From Skermanella mucosa (GTDB lineage: Bacteria; Pseudomonadota; Alphaproteobacteria; Azospirillales; Azospirillaceae), in the NCBI RefSeq assembly GCF_016765655.2, contig NZ_CP086106.1, positions 3,833,001-3,897,000 of the forward strand: a DNA stretch of 64,000 nt, read 5' to 3'. Positions 43,047-51,125 of this stretch are shown in pieces. The notes under the pieces were generated by a model. The model was given only the letters and a program-made list of their open reading frames with translations, ran no database searches and was not told where the DNA came from. Both the position numbers and the translations under genes were made by a program. The stretch's first letter is position 1; the number at the start of each line of letters is the position of its first letter.

Positions 43047-44000
43047 ATGGCTAAGATGCAGACTGCCGATCTGGCGTATATCGTCCAGAACTCGGCCCCC
43101 TACATTCGCGAAGCGAGCGTCAAAAAGAGCGTTTTCTTCGGCTCGGGCGTTATCACGCCGGTCCCCGGCCTCACCATTCCGAAGGGTGGGCAGGTGACGA
43201 TCCCGAATTTCGGTCGGATCGCCTCGACCGCCCAGGTTCTCCGTGATGACCAGCCGCTCGTCACCTCGAAGATCACCACCGGCAAGCAGGTCGGCGTCGT
43301 CGTCAACCGTGGCGATGCGTGGTCGGTCAATGACCTCGTGGGTGCGTACGCAGGCGAGGATTTCGTCGGCGAGATCGAAAGCCAGATCGGCGAATACTGG
43401 AGCGACCAGATCGACCAGCACGCCGTCTCGGTCGTCAAGGGCGTGACCGGCGCGCTGGCCGCGACCAACGCTCACAACATTTCGGGCCTCACCGGCTCCG
43501 ACGCCGTGATCAGCAACCAGAGCTTCAACGCGGCCCTCCATCGCCTCGGTGACGCTCGCGGCAAGCTGGCGATGGTCGTCGCTCACAGCGACGTGATCCA
43601 GAAACTCGAAGACCTCAGCATGCTGGACAATCTGACCGTTTCGGAAATGCCCGACGTGCAGACGATCCGCAAGCGCCCGATCCTGGAGACCGACAGCCTG
43701 ACCCCGACCGGCGGCGTCTACGACATGTACATCGTGTCGCGCGGCCTGCTGGCCTTCGGTGAAGGGTTGAATCTTGGTGACGAACTGGAGTCGGACCGCG
43801 ACATTTTGGCCCGTGACACCGTGATCACCAGCGTCCGGTCATATACGATTCATCCATTCGGAATGAGCTATGGCGGCACCGCCATCGGCACCAACGGTCA
43901 GACCCCGACGAACGCGGACTTCGCGACGGCTGGCAACTGGACCCGCGTGTTTGATCCCAAGAACATCGGTGTTGTGAAGTTCAGCTTCAAGCTGGCCTAA
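43047..44000 (+). CDS. phage major capsid protein (HK97 fold)
   Basis: A 317-residue protein behind GTGAGGAAATC. The start MAKMQTADLAYIVQNSAPYI and the blocks TIPKGGQVTIPNFGRIASTA, KQVGVVVNRGDAWSVNDLVG, QSFNAALHRLGDARGKLAMV, VAHSDVIQKLEDLSMLDNLT and YTIHPFGMSYGGTAIGTNG fit the major-capsid family that lacks a cleaved delta domain. The NDLVGAYAGEDFVGEIESQI helix resembles the HK97 spine helix. Position after the scaffold is canonical. Its own AT-rich upstream region suggests strong separate expression. Confidence 0.9.
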   Translation: MAKMQTADLAYIVQNSAPYIREASVKKSVFFGSGVITPVPGLTIPKGGQVTIPNFGRIASTAQVLRDDQPLVTSKITTGKQVGVVVNRGDAWSVNDLVGAYAGEDFVGEIESQIGEYWSDQIDQHAVSVVKGVTGALAATNAHNISGLTGSDAVISNQSFNAALHRLGDARGKLAMVVAHSDVIQKLEDLSMLDNLTVSEMPDVQTIRKRPILETDSLTPTGGVYDMYIVSRGLLAFGEGLNLGDELESDRDILARDTVITSVRSYTIHPFGMSYGGTAIGTNGQTPTNADFATAGNWTRVFDPKNIGVVKFSFKLA

Positions 44001-44048
44001 CCAGAGTAGAGGGAGGGGGAAACCCCTCCCTTTCACTTGAGGAGCATC

Positions 44049-44249
44049 ATGGGTCTATTCGCCTTTAACCGCATCCGTCAGCAGCAGCAGGCCGAGCGCG
44101 CGCTTGAGCCGGTACAGTCCGTCATCGAGCCCCCCGCCGTTGTTGAACCTCCGCTAAGCGAGCTTGAGCCCCCGCCGGTTCCGGAGCCGGAGCCGGAACC
44201 GGTAAAGCCCGCGCGAAAGCGCCGCGCGACCAAGAAGAAAGAGGTTTAA
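44049..44249 (+). CDS. small Pro/Glu-rich phage protein
   Basis: A 66-residue protein from the ATG at 44049 behind GAGGAGCATC. It has a Gln-rich helix (FNRIRQQQQAERALEP), a Pro/Glu-rich rod (EPPAVVEPPLSELEPPPVPE, then PEPEPEPVKPA) and a Lys/Arg tail (RKRRATKKKEV). Its position between capsid and connector genes suggests a head-associated or decoration role, but no family is recognised. Confidence 0.7.
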   Translation: MGLFAFNRIRQQQQAERALEPVQSVIEPPAVVEPPLSELEPPPVPEPEPEPVKPARKRRATKKKEV

Positions 44250-44252
44250 GAA

Positions 44253-44753
44253 ATGATCGTCGTGGAAACCGGGGCGCTCGACAACGCCGAGGCCAATTCT
44301 TACGTCAGCCTGTCCTCGTTCAAGGGGTTCCTGGTGCTGCACGGCGCGACTACCGCACTGGAACGCGACGACGCCGAACTGGAAGCGGCCCTGATTCGGG
44401 CGGCAGCGCACATCGATACCTACCGGGCCAAGTTCCTCGGCCGACCGGTAGCCTTCGACCAGCCGCTCGTCTGGCCGCGTACCGCCGTCACCCTGGACGG
44501 CTTCGACGTTCCCTCGACCACGATCCCGCGCATCATCCTCCAGGCGCAGCAGCAGCGCGCCCTCGCCGATCTGAACGGCACCCTGCCCGAGACCTCCCAG
44601 GTGGTCCTGCGTCGCCGTGAACGACTGGACGTGATCGAGGAAGAGACGGAATACGCCCCGATTCCGGCGTCCGCCCGGCCGACCGGCGACATCACCCGCC
44701 TGCTGTCGCCGCTGTTCGGTAGCCGCTCGACCGGCGAGATCGTCCGAGGATGA
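44253..44753 (+). CDS. head-tail connector/adaptor protein (DnaT_2-like)
   Basis: A 166-residue protein. MIVVETGALDNAEANSYVSL, ELEAALIRAAAHIDTYRAKF, DQPLVWPRTAVTLDGFDVPS and IPRIILQAQQQRALADLNGT match phage proteins annotated as DnaT-like ssDNA-binding that occupy the adaptor (gp6/gp15-like) position below the portal. A role as head-completion adaptor is more likely than DNA priming. It overlaps the next gene by four bases (ATGA). Confidence 0.82.
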   Translation: MIVVETGALDNAEANSYVSLSSFKGFLVLHGATTALERDDAELEAALIRAAAHIDTYRAKFLGRPVAFDQPLVWPRTAVTLDGFDVPSTTIPRIILQAQQQRALADLNGTLPETSQVVLRRRERLDVIEEETEYAPIPASARPTGDITRLLSPLFGSRSTGEIVRG

Positions 44754-45112
44754 GCAGGCTCTATCAGGCCAAGGCGAAAGCCAAGCTCGACGGACTGGTG
44801 CCGCGCGGGCTCGGCGTCCAGATCACCCACATCCGCAAGGCCGTGATCTTCGACCCGGCGACACAGACCGCCACCACCACCGACCTGAGCCAGAAGGCAT
44901 CCGCCTCGATCAAGACGCACGAGGTGCGCAACGACGACGGCACGATCCGCAGCGTCCAGCGCGTCTTCCTGTGCGACGCGGCGGGACTGAAGACGGCCCC
45001 GGTCGCGGGTGACATCATCCGCCACGCGGGCACCGACTACACGATCACGGCGGTCGAGACCCTGGCCCCCGGTGGTGTGCCGATCCTGCACAGGATTTTC
45101 GTGAACTCGTAA
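44750..45112 (+). CDS. head-tail joining (stopper-like) protein
   Basis: A 120-residue, mostly beta protein: QAKAKAKLDGLVPRGLGVQI, SIKTHEVRNDDGTIRSVQRV, then GDIIRHAGTDYTITAVETLA and VPILHRIFVNS. The GDxIxxxGxxYxI pattern is typical of head-closure proteins such as SPP1 gp16 and HK97 gp7 types. Overlaps on both sides (ATGA and TAATG) indicate translational coupling in the connector block. Confidence 0.75.
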   Translation: MSRLYQAKAKAKLDGLVPRGLGVQITHIRKAVIFDPATQTATTTDLSQKASASIKTHEVRNDDGTIRSVQRVFLCDAAGLKTAPVAGDIIRHAGTDYTITAVETLAPGGVPILHRIFVNS

Positions 45113-45507
45113 TGGCCGATCAGTTCGTTCTCGATCTCCAGAAGTTCGCCAAGCTCACCGAGGACAAGATCACCCTGGCGCTGCGCAAGATCATCTTGGA
45201 AATCTTCACCCGCGTCGTTGAACGAACTCCGGTCCGCGATGGGCGAGCCAGAGGTGGGTGGCAGGTCGGAATCAACGTCCGACCCGAGGGCGAAACCAGC
45301 CGGATCGACAAGGACGGCAGTCCGACCATCTCGGCGGGCGAGGCCGACATCCTGCGCGCCATGCTTCGGGACGAAATCTGGATTTGTAACGGTGTCCCGT
45401 ACATCGGAATTCTTGAGACCGGCAGCAGCACCCAGGCACCTCACGGGTTCCTGGCGATCACGCTGCGCGAATTCCAACAGATCGTGAAGTCGGCTCCGAA
45501 TAAATAG
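45112..45507 (+). CDS. HK97 gp10-like tail completion protein
   Basis: A 131-residue protein with the helix LTEDKITLALRKIILEIFTR, then VVERTPVRDGRARGGWQVGI and VPYIGILETGSSTQAPHGFL. The TPVxxGxxRxGW and YxxxLExGxSxQAPxG blocks identify the gp10-like (minor tail Z) family that joins tail tube to neck. The stop codon lies within the motif AATAAATAG. Confidence 0.88.
   Translation: MADQFVLDLQKFAKLTEDKITLALRKIILEIFTRVVERTPVRDGRARGGWQVGINVRPEGETSRIDKDGSPTISAGEADILRAMLRDEIWICNGVPYIGILETGSSTQAPHGFLAITLREFQQIVKSAPNK
45501..45506 (+). promoter_or_regulatory. TAAATA motif, copy 6
   Basis: GAATAAATAGG overlaps the end of the gp10-like gene, 36 bases before the tail terminator. Confidence 0.4.
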
Positions 45508-45536
45508 GGTCACCACATCGTGACCTACAGGGAGCC

Positions 45537-45941
45537 ATGGCTGTCAGCTACACCGCGTTAGAAACCGCGCTCGGGAACCACCTACGGGCCATCCCCGGCG
45601 TCACCCACATCGCTTGGCCGAATGTCCCGTTCACCGCGCCGAAGACCGCCCTGTGGGTTCGCCCCACCCTGCTGGCCGCGCGCGCCGCGACGCTGACCTA
45701 CGGCACCAGTTCGGTTTCCGGGTTCCCCGGCGTCTACCGGATCAACGTGTTCGGACCCAAGGGCCAGGGCATCGCCCCGGTTTCCAAGCTGGTTGACGAC
45801 ATCATCAACGCTTTCCGCGCCGCCAGCATCGATGCGGATGGCATAAATATCGAAGTCGAGAACGCATGGCGTTCGTCTTCGCTTTCGGACGATCTGTATT
45901 TCCAGATCACGGCCGACATTTCGATCAATTTTATTAGTTAG
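45537..45941 (+). CDS. tail terminator protein (DUF4128-like)
   Basis: A 134-residue protein, MAVSYTALETALGNHLRAIP followed by HIAWPNVPFTAPKTALWVRP and FPGVYRINVFGPKGQGIAPV. This is the alpha/beta pattern of phage tail terminators (lambda U/DUF4128), which cap the tail tube and set its end. It follows a CAGGGAGCC ribosome-binding site. One in-gene TAAATA (45844) precedes the tail tube gene by 109 bases. Confidence 0.85.
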   Translation: MAVSYTALETALGNHLRAIPGVTHIAWPNVPFTAPKTALWVRPTLLAARAATLTYGTSSVSGFPGVYRINVFGPKGQGIAPVSKLVDDIINAFRAASIDADGINIEVENAWRSSSLSDDLYFQITADISINFIS

Positions 45942-45952
45942 AGGAATAGTCC

Positions 45953-46870
45953 ATGGCGTTTACCCAAGGCTCCCGCAGCCGGATTTCGTTCATCGCAGAG
46001 ACCACTTTGGGCGTGACGCCCGCCACCCCGGTTTTCCAGGCGATCAATTTCCAGTCGTTCGATCTGGCACCGACGCTCACCATGTCCGAGAATCCGGTGA
46101 TCCGCAGCGACCGCAACTCCAGTCTGCCGACACCTGGGAACCAGGGCTCGACCGGCCAGATCGTCGGGCCGCTGCATTACCAGGGTTATGATTCGCTGAT
46201 CGCGGGCGCGCTGGGCGGCACCTGGACCGCGAATGTCGTCAAGAACGGCGTCCTGAAGCCGACCTTCTCGATGGAGCGCGCGCACCTCGACACCGCCCAG
46301 TACGGTATCGGTCGCGGCATGTACGTCAACGGCATGACGCTGAACTTCGCGGCGGGTGAGCCGGTCGGCGCTACCTTCAACATGATCGGCAAGAGCTTCG
46401 CCTGGAGCAGCGCCGAGCCGCAGGTTTCGTTCGCGACCTCCACGACCGATCCGGTTTCCGCCAACAACCTGATGCGGTCGGCGTCCGGTGTCGTAACAGA
46501 AGGTGGTCAGACCATTGCTCTGATGACTTCGGCGAACATCACCCTGAACAACGGCGGCGAACAGCTTTACGTCTACGGCTCGAATAGTGCCGCTGAACTG
46601 TCGCAGAGCACGGTCCAGGTGACCGGGACCATCTCCCTGTACTGGGAGAACAAGACGATGATCCAGAAATTCCTGAGCGGTGCCCAGTCCTCGCTCTCGA
46701 TCAAGGCCAGCAATGGCACCAACGAATACACGATCACCCTGCCCGCGATCCGCTACACGGGCGGCAACGCGCCGGTTTCGACGGCGGGCGCGCTGACTCT
46801 CGAAATGCCCTTCGTGGCCGGTTACGACGCCACGGCGGACTGCACCATCTCGGTGACGAGGACCGCGTAA
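45953..46870 (+). CDS. major tail tube protein
   Basis: A 305-residue beta-rich protein. MAFTQGSRSRISFIAETTLG, QAINFQSFDLAPTLTMSENP, VIRSDRNSSLPTPGNQGSTG, then QIVGPLHYQGYDSLIAGALG fit the siphovirus tail tube family (TTP, lambda V-like N-domain). The C-terminal part (ITLPAIRYTGGNAPVSTAGA) closes the tube fold. It polymerises around the tape measure. Short gaps to both neighbours. Confidence 0.9.
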   Translation: MAFTQGSRSRISFIAETTLGVTPATPVFQAINFQSFDLAPTLTMSENPVIRSDRNSSLPTPGNQGSTGQIVGPLHYQGYDSLIAGALGGTWTANVVKNGVLKPTFSMERAHLDTAQYGIGRGMYVNGMTLNFAAGEPVGATFNMIGKSFAWSSAEPQVSFATSTTDPVSANNLMRSASGVVTEGGQTIALMTSANITLNNGGEQLYVYGSNSAAELSQSTVQVTGTISLYWENKTMIQKFLSGAQSSLSIKASNGTNEYTITLPAIRYTGGNAPVSTAGALTLEMPFVAGYDATADCTISVTRTA

Positions 46871-47272
46871 ATGGCTAACCTGACCGCTCTCAGCACCAAG
46901 CGAAAAGCCGAGGAAGGCGTGGAGATCGAACTGCATCTCCACAACTACCCCGGCGAATACACCGGTCTGTTCGTCACCATCCCCGGTCCGGGCTCCGCCG
47001 TCGCCAAGCGCGTCGGCAAGGCCATGGCCGACCTGGAGCAGCAGGCCGAGCGCCAGCGCCGCCAAGTCAAGGTCGATGACGCCAAGTATATCGAGATCAT
47101 GAGCGACTTGATCCTCGACTGGCGAGAGTTCGAGGAAACCAACGACAAGGGTGAACTGGTCGAAATCCCGTTCACGAAGCCCAACGTCCTGCGCGTCCTG
47201 ACCGAGAACGACTGGATCATCGAGCAGGTGTTGTCCGCGATGAAGGACACCAAACTTTTTATCAGCGCGTAG
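46871..47272 (+). CDS. tail assembly chaperone, G-like
   Basis: A 133-residue protein starting at the base after the tube stop. It is acidic (KRKAEEGVEIELHLHNYPGE, ADLEQQAERQRRQVKVDDAK, LILDWREFEETNDKGELVEI, NVLRVLTENDWIIEQVLSAM) and in the position of lambda gpG. It would coat the tape measure before tube assembly. The T-run AAACTTTTTA just before its stop is a candidate -1 slippery site leading to the GT fusion. Confidence 0.88.
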   Translation: MANLTALSTKRKAEEGVEIELHLHNYPGEYTGLFVTIPGPGSAVAKRVGKAMADLEQQAERQRRQVKVDDAKYIEIMSDLILDWREFEETNDKGELVEIPFTKPNVLRVLTENDWIIEQVLSAMKDTKLFISA

Positions 47273-47616
47273 TCGAGGATTTAGCCAAAGTCATCAGATA
47301 TCGCGTCTGGCTCGACTACGCACGAAAAGACGGCTCGACCATCCGCGACCAGTTCCTTGCCGTCGAGGCGATGACTGGTCGCACGCCCCAAGAACTGCTG
47401 GACGAACCGGCCGTCCCGAGGGCGTACGCCGAGCTTATCGAAACCCTCTGGCATCTAAATAGTAGTAGTGGTGGCGAGGGAATCTCCTACCGCGAGATCG
47501 ACAGCTACATGCGATGTACCGGAGCGATCCTCCATCCGTGGGAATGCGAGGCACTGGTGAAGCTGGCCACGGTCATCCAGCACGCTATGGTTGAGCAACG
47601 GAGGGGAACTGAATGA
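47257..47616 (+). CDS. T domain of tail chaperone, read by -1 frameshift (GT)
   Basis: The -1 frame relative to G is open from 47155 to 47616 and has no start or ribosome-binding site at its beginning. After a slip on T5 (47256-47260) it encodes FYQRVVEDLAKVIRYRVWLD, YARKDGSTIRDQFLAVEAMT and a C-terminal ISYREIDSYMRCTGAILHPW, typical of lambda T-like domains that bind the tube protein. The stop overlaps the tape-measure start (ATGA). The slippery sequence is not a textbook heptamer, so the exact slip codon is uncertain. An internal ATG (47371) exists but would lose a third of the domain. Confidence 0.78.
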   Translation, partial: FYQRVVEDLAKVIRYRVWLDYARKDGSTIRDQFLAVEAMTGRTPQELLDEPAVPRAYAELIETLWHLNSSSGGEGISYREIDSYMRCTGAILHPWECEALVKLATVIQHAMVEQRRGTE

Positions 47617-50195
47617 CGGATATCGCGTCGCTCGCAGTAAAAATCAGGATGGACGGCGCGGATCAGGCCGTCGCCGGTCTCAACAAGGTGGCAGCCGCCG
47701 GTAAGAAGGCGGCGAACGATGTCGGCGATGCATCCGGCCGGTTTACCGATGCGGCCGGGCGGCTGCGCGAGGCCAACGGCCGGTTCGTCCAGAGCGGCAA
47801 CGTGCTCGACGGCCTCGGCAAGAAGGCGACCAGCCTGAAGGACAGGCTGGCCGATCTGGTGCCCAACTTTGGGGCGCTGGGCACCATCGTCGGCACCCTC
47901 GGCCTCGCCAAGCTGGCATCCGACTTCATCGACGCCAACAAGGAAGCCGAACGCCTCCGGACCTCCCTGACCTCGGTGGTCGGCTCGGCCGGTCAGGCGG
48001 GCCAAGACCTGGAATTCTTGCGGGAATTTGCCAAGGATACCCCGGCGGGCCTCAACGAGGCGACCGAGGCGTTCATCGCGCTGCGGGTGCGCGGCGTCAA
48101 GCCGACCATGGACGAACTCAAGGGTCTGGCCGACCTCGGTTCGGCGTTCTCCGGCCGCTCGGTCAAGGATGCGGTGGACGCGGTGACGGCGGCGACCCGT
48201 GGCGAGTACGACCAGTTGGAAGGTTTTGGCCTCGCTGCGAAGGCGGTCGGCAAGGAGGGCGATAAGCTCGCCATCACCTTCAATAATGTGACGACGGTGG
48301 TCAAGAAAGACACCGACAGTATTATGAAATATATGTCGAATTTGGGTAAAACCAGGTTCGCCGGGGCCGCTGCGGCGCAGATGCAGACCCTCGGCGGGTC
48401 CATCGACACCCTGGCCGAATCCTACCGGAACCTGATGACCAAGTTCGGCGAGACCGGCGTCTCCGAAGTGCTGGCGCTGGCGATCCGGGGCCTCGCCGGG
48501 GCGATGGATTTTCTTGCCGATAACATCAATGTCGTGGTCGGTATCCTGAGCGGGGCCTTCGTCGGCGGCATGGTGTACGCCGCCTCGACCGTGCTGCCGC
48601 TGCTGGTCACCGGCCTGACCCTGGCGACCGGTGCGGTGAAGGCGTTCACCGCGTCGCTGATGCGCAACCCTTTGACCATCATCTTCACGCTGCTGGCGGT
48701 CGCCATCGGCTCCGTGATCACGGCGATCCTGGACTTCAAGGACGAACTCAGCGAGGCGGCGGGTCGGGCGGTCTCGCTGGCGCAGACGCTCAAGATCGTG
48801 TGGGAAGGGGTCAAGACGACCTTCAAGGTGGTCTTCGAGCAGATCGGCATCATGTTCGCCAGCACCGTAGACTACATGCTGGGCGTCGCGGTCGGCTTCT
48901 GGAACGACCTCAAGGCGATCTGGAACGACGGCGACTTCTCGTTCAGCCACCTCGCCGCCGCGTTCAACAAATCGATCACCGGGATGGATTTCGGCCTGAT
49001 CAAGAAGAAGGTCGGCGAAGCCTTCGACGCCCAGGCCATCGGCAAGAGGATCGGCGGCGGTCCTACGACCAGTACCGACACCCCCGGCGCTGGTGGCGTA
49101 ACCGGGGAACCCGACAAGGAGATCGAGAAGGCCCGCCAAGCCTACGCGGAACGCCTCGCCGACATGGCCGAGGAACGCGACTTCCTGCGCTACAAGCTGA
49201 CCTACATCACCCAGGAAGCCGACCTGATCGACCGGCTGAACATGGATTACGAACTGGGCAATCTGCGTAAGAAGGCAGGGGTCGCGCTGACCGACGAGAT
49301 CAAGAAGAAGGAAGGCGATCTGGTCAAGGACTTGGCGGCGCAGCGCAAAGAATACGACCGGATGGTGGAGCTTAAGGGCCACGCCAAGTCGCTGATCGAG
49401 AGCCTGAAAACTCCGGCCCAGGAATACCGCGAAGAAATCAAGAAGATCAACGAGGAGCTTGAGCGGAAGCTGATCACGCCGGAGCAGGGCGCACTCGGCA
49501 AGCAGCAGGCGGAGTTCAGGCGGCAGGACGAGAGCAAGGAAGGCATCGACGGGGCCAAGCGCGGCCTGCGCAAGCTCAGTATCGCGGTGAACGACGACGC
49601 AGCCCTGATGGAGAGCACGGTGACATCCGCGTTCACCTCGATGGGCGACGCGATGGCCGAGTTCGTCACCACGGGTAAGTTGAATTTTGGCGACCTCGCT
49701 CGCTCGATGATTGCTGAAATGGTTCGGATTTACACGATTCGGATGGCCCTCAAGGTCTTCGACATGATCGTTCCCGGCATGGGCGCGGCAGCCGGTGCGG
49801 CGGTCCAGCCGAGCGCCAACGGCAACGTAATCAGCGGCGGAAATATCGTTCCGTTCAGCCGGGGCGGCGTCGTCGGTTCGCCGCGATATTTCCCGCTCGC
49901 CAACGGCAATGTCGGATTGATGGGGGAGGCCGGACCCGAGGGCATTCTGCCCCTTCAGCGCGGCCGGGACGGCAAGCTCGGCGTGATCGCCCAGCCCGGC
50001 GCGGCCTCCGAGGGCGGCGGCAACCAGATCATCAACGTTTCGCTCCAGACGACGATCAACCCGGCACCCGGCGCGACGACGGAGGATGCCCGCAAATTCG
50101 CCGACGAATTTGACAAGGCCGTTGAAGCGAAGGTGGTCAGCACCCTGGCGACGATGAACCGGGGCAACCGGGCACGCGGCGCGATGCGGGGCTAA
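47613..50195 (+). CDS. tail tape measure protein
   Basis: An 860-residue protein that sets tail length. The N-terminal MTDIASLAVKIRMDGADQAV, then NKVAAAGKKAANDVGDASGR begins a long helical region. FIDANKEAERLRTSLTSVVG and FAKDTPAGLNEATEAFIALR identify the tape-measure domain. Two or three membrane-like helices lie at about 305-375 (NINVVVGILSGAFVGGMVYA, LLVTGLTLATGAVKAFTASL). The C-terminal part has GDLARSMIAEMVRIYTIRMA and the TMP tail GEAGPEGILPLQRGRDGKLG. By the usual 1.5 angstrom per residue it implies a tail near 130 nm. Confidence 0.95.
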   Translation: MTDIASLAVKIRMDGADQAVAGLNKVAAAGKKAANDVGDASGRFTDAAGRLREANGRFVQSGNVLDGLGKKATSLKDRLADLVPNFGALGTIVGTLGLAKLASDFIDANKEAERLRTSLTSVVGSAGQAGQDLEFLREFAKDTPAGLNEATEAFIALRVRGVKPTMDELKGLADLGSAFSGRSVKDAVDAVTAATRGEYDQLEGFGLAAKAVGKEGDKLAITFNNVTTVVKKDTDSIMKYMSNLGKTRFAGAAAAQMQTLGGSIDTLAESYRNLMTKFGETGVSEVLALAIRGLAGAMDFLADNINVVVGILSGAFVGGMVYAASTVLPLLVTGLTLATGAVKAFTASLMRNPLTIIFTLLAVAIGSVITAILDFKDELSEAAGRAVSLAQTLKIVWEGVKTTFKVVFEQIGIMFASTVDYMLGVAVGFWNDLKAIWNDGDFSFSHLAAAFNKSITGMDFGLIKKKVGEAFDAQAIGKRIGGGPTTSTDTPGAGGVTGEPDKEIEKARQAYAERLADMAEERDFLRYKLTYITQEADLIDRLNMDYELGNLRKKAGVALTDEIKKKEGDLVKDLAAQRKEYDRMVELKGHAKSLIESLKTPAQEYREEIKKINEELERKLITPEQGALGKQQAEFRRQDESKEGIDGAKRGLRKLSIAVNDDAALMESTVTSAFTSMGDAMAEFVTTGKLNFGDLARSMIAEMVRIYTIRMALKVFDMIVPGMGAAAGAAVQPSANGNVISGGNIVPFSRGGVVGSPRYFPLANGNVGLMGEAGPEGILPLQRGRDGKLGVIAQPGAASEGGGNQIINVSLQTTINPAPGATTEDARKFADEFDKAVEAKVVSTLATMNRGNRARGAMRG

Positions 50196-50198
50196 ATA
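50193..50198 (+). promoter_or_regulatory. TAAATA motif, copy 9
   Basis: GGCTAAATACT includes the tape-measure stop codon and ends only four bases before the next ATG. That is too close for an ordinary promoter of that gene. Confidence 0.35.
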
Positions 50199-50202
50199 CT
50201 GC

Positions 50203-50571
50203 ATGGCTACTCCCTCGCATCCCCTCCCCAACGGCCTCGACGCGAAGATTTCCCAGGCCGTTGCGGGAAGTTTCAATCAGGCCCGCCGAACCATCGAGTT
50301 CGGTGACGGCTACGTGCAACATCAGAAGTCCGGTATCAACGGCGCGGGCGCGACCTACAGCGTCGAGTGGGTCGGCCTCAGCGAGACCGACGCCGCCACC
50401 CTGATCGCGTTCTTCGAGGCCCGTGGCGGCGTCGAGCGCATCCGGTGGAAGCCGCCCCTGCGCAGCGCCGAGCAGCTATTCACGTGCGCGACGTTCAACG
50501 CCAAGCTGACCAACGGCTCCGGTATCCTGTGGACGGTCACCGCCGACTTCGAGCGGACCTTCTCGCCATGA
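50203..50571 (+). CDS. minor tail protein, lambda M-like
   Basis: A 122-residue beta-rich protein with IEFGDGYVQHQKSGINGAGA, YSVEWVGLSETDAATLIAFF and the GGVERIRWKPPLRSAEQLFT block, the signature of the phage minor tail M family (FGDGY and FxWxP). It belongs to the tail-tip initiator complex. Its stop overlaps the L-like start (ATGA). Confidence 0.93.
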   Translation: MATPSHPLPNGLDAKISQAVAGSFNQARRTIEFGDGYVQHQKSGINGAGATYSVEWVGLSETDAATLIAFFEARGGVERIRWKPPLRSAEQLFTCATFNAKLTNGSGILWTVTADFERTFSP

Positions 50572-51089
50572 GCTACGTCCTGGACCAGCAGGCCGAGGGA
50601 TTGGTTCTCGGCGCTCGCATCGAGTTGCTGGAAGTCGATATCAGTTCGGTGGTCGAGGGTGCCCCGACCTACCGGTTCACGCCGAATGTCACCAGCACGG
50701 GCGACATCGTGCGCTACAACGGCTTCGTGTGGGCCGCGACGGCGCTGCGCACCTCGGGGATGCTGTACGACGGAACCGGCGGGTTGCCGCGCCCGACCCT
50801 GGAACTGGCCGATGTGAACGGCATCCTGATGATGGAAGCGATGAAATACCAGGATTTGGTCGGCTGCACCGTGAAGCGGTGGATCACCTGCGAACAGTAC
50901 CTCGACCCCAATCCCAACGCGGCATGGGGTCCGGAGATTTTCGTCGTGAACAAGAAGATCGCGGCCGATGGCACCCGGATCGTCCTCGAACTCGCCAGCA
51001 TCGTTGACCAGCGCAACATGGTGATACCGAAACGCCGAATGTTTAGGAAAGAGTTCCCCGGACTGGCGCGGACACGGCCGAGGGGCTGA
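50568..51089 (+). CDS. minor tail protein, lambda L-like, without the C-terminal Cys domain
   Basis: A 173-residue protein starting at the ATG at 50568. LVLGARIELLEVDISSVVEG, FVWAATALRTSGMLYDGTGG, LPRPTLELADVNGILMMEAM and LVGCTVKRWITCEQYLDPNP match gpL of lambda-like tails. Lambda L has 232 residues and a C-terminal Cys cluster holding a [4Fe-4S] centre. Here the protein stops at MVIPKRRMFRKEFPGLARTR and that domain is missing; no frameshifted remainder is visible downstream. It is part of the tail-tip hub. Confidence 0.9.
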   Translation: MSYVLDQQAEGLVLGARIELLEVDISSVVEGAPTYRFTPNVTSTGDIVRYNGFVWAATALRTSGMLYDGTGGLPRPTLELADVNGILMMEAMKYQDLVGCTVKRWITCEQYLDPNPNAAWGPEIFVVNKKIAADGTRIVLELASIVDQRNMVIPKRRMFRKEFPGLARTRPRG

Positions 51090-51114
51090 CGGCGGATCAA
51101 TCGCCGAACCTGCC

Positions 51115-51120
51115 TAAATA
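51115..51120 (+). promoter_or_regulatory. TAAATA motif, copy 10
   Basis: GCCTAAATAGA lies in a 36-bp gap and is directly followed by GGC and the K-like ATG. The overlapping AGAGG may be the ribosome-binding site. Confidence 0.35.
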
Positions 51121-51125
51121 GAGGC

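Noticed and set aside
47505-50276. Minus-strand open frame of 923 codons opposite the tape measure gene
   Set aside because: Shadow of the tape measure coding strand; no phage or host family pattern.
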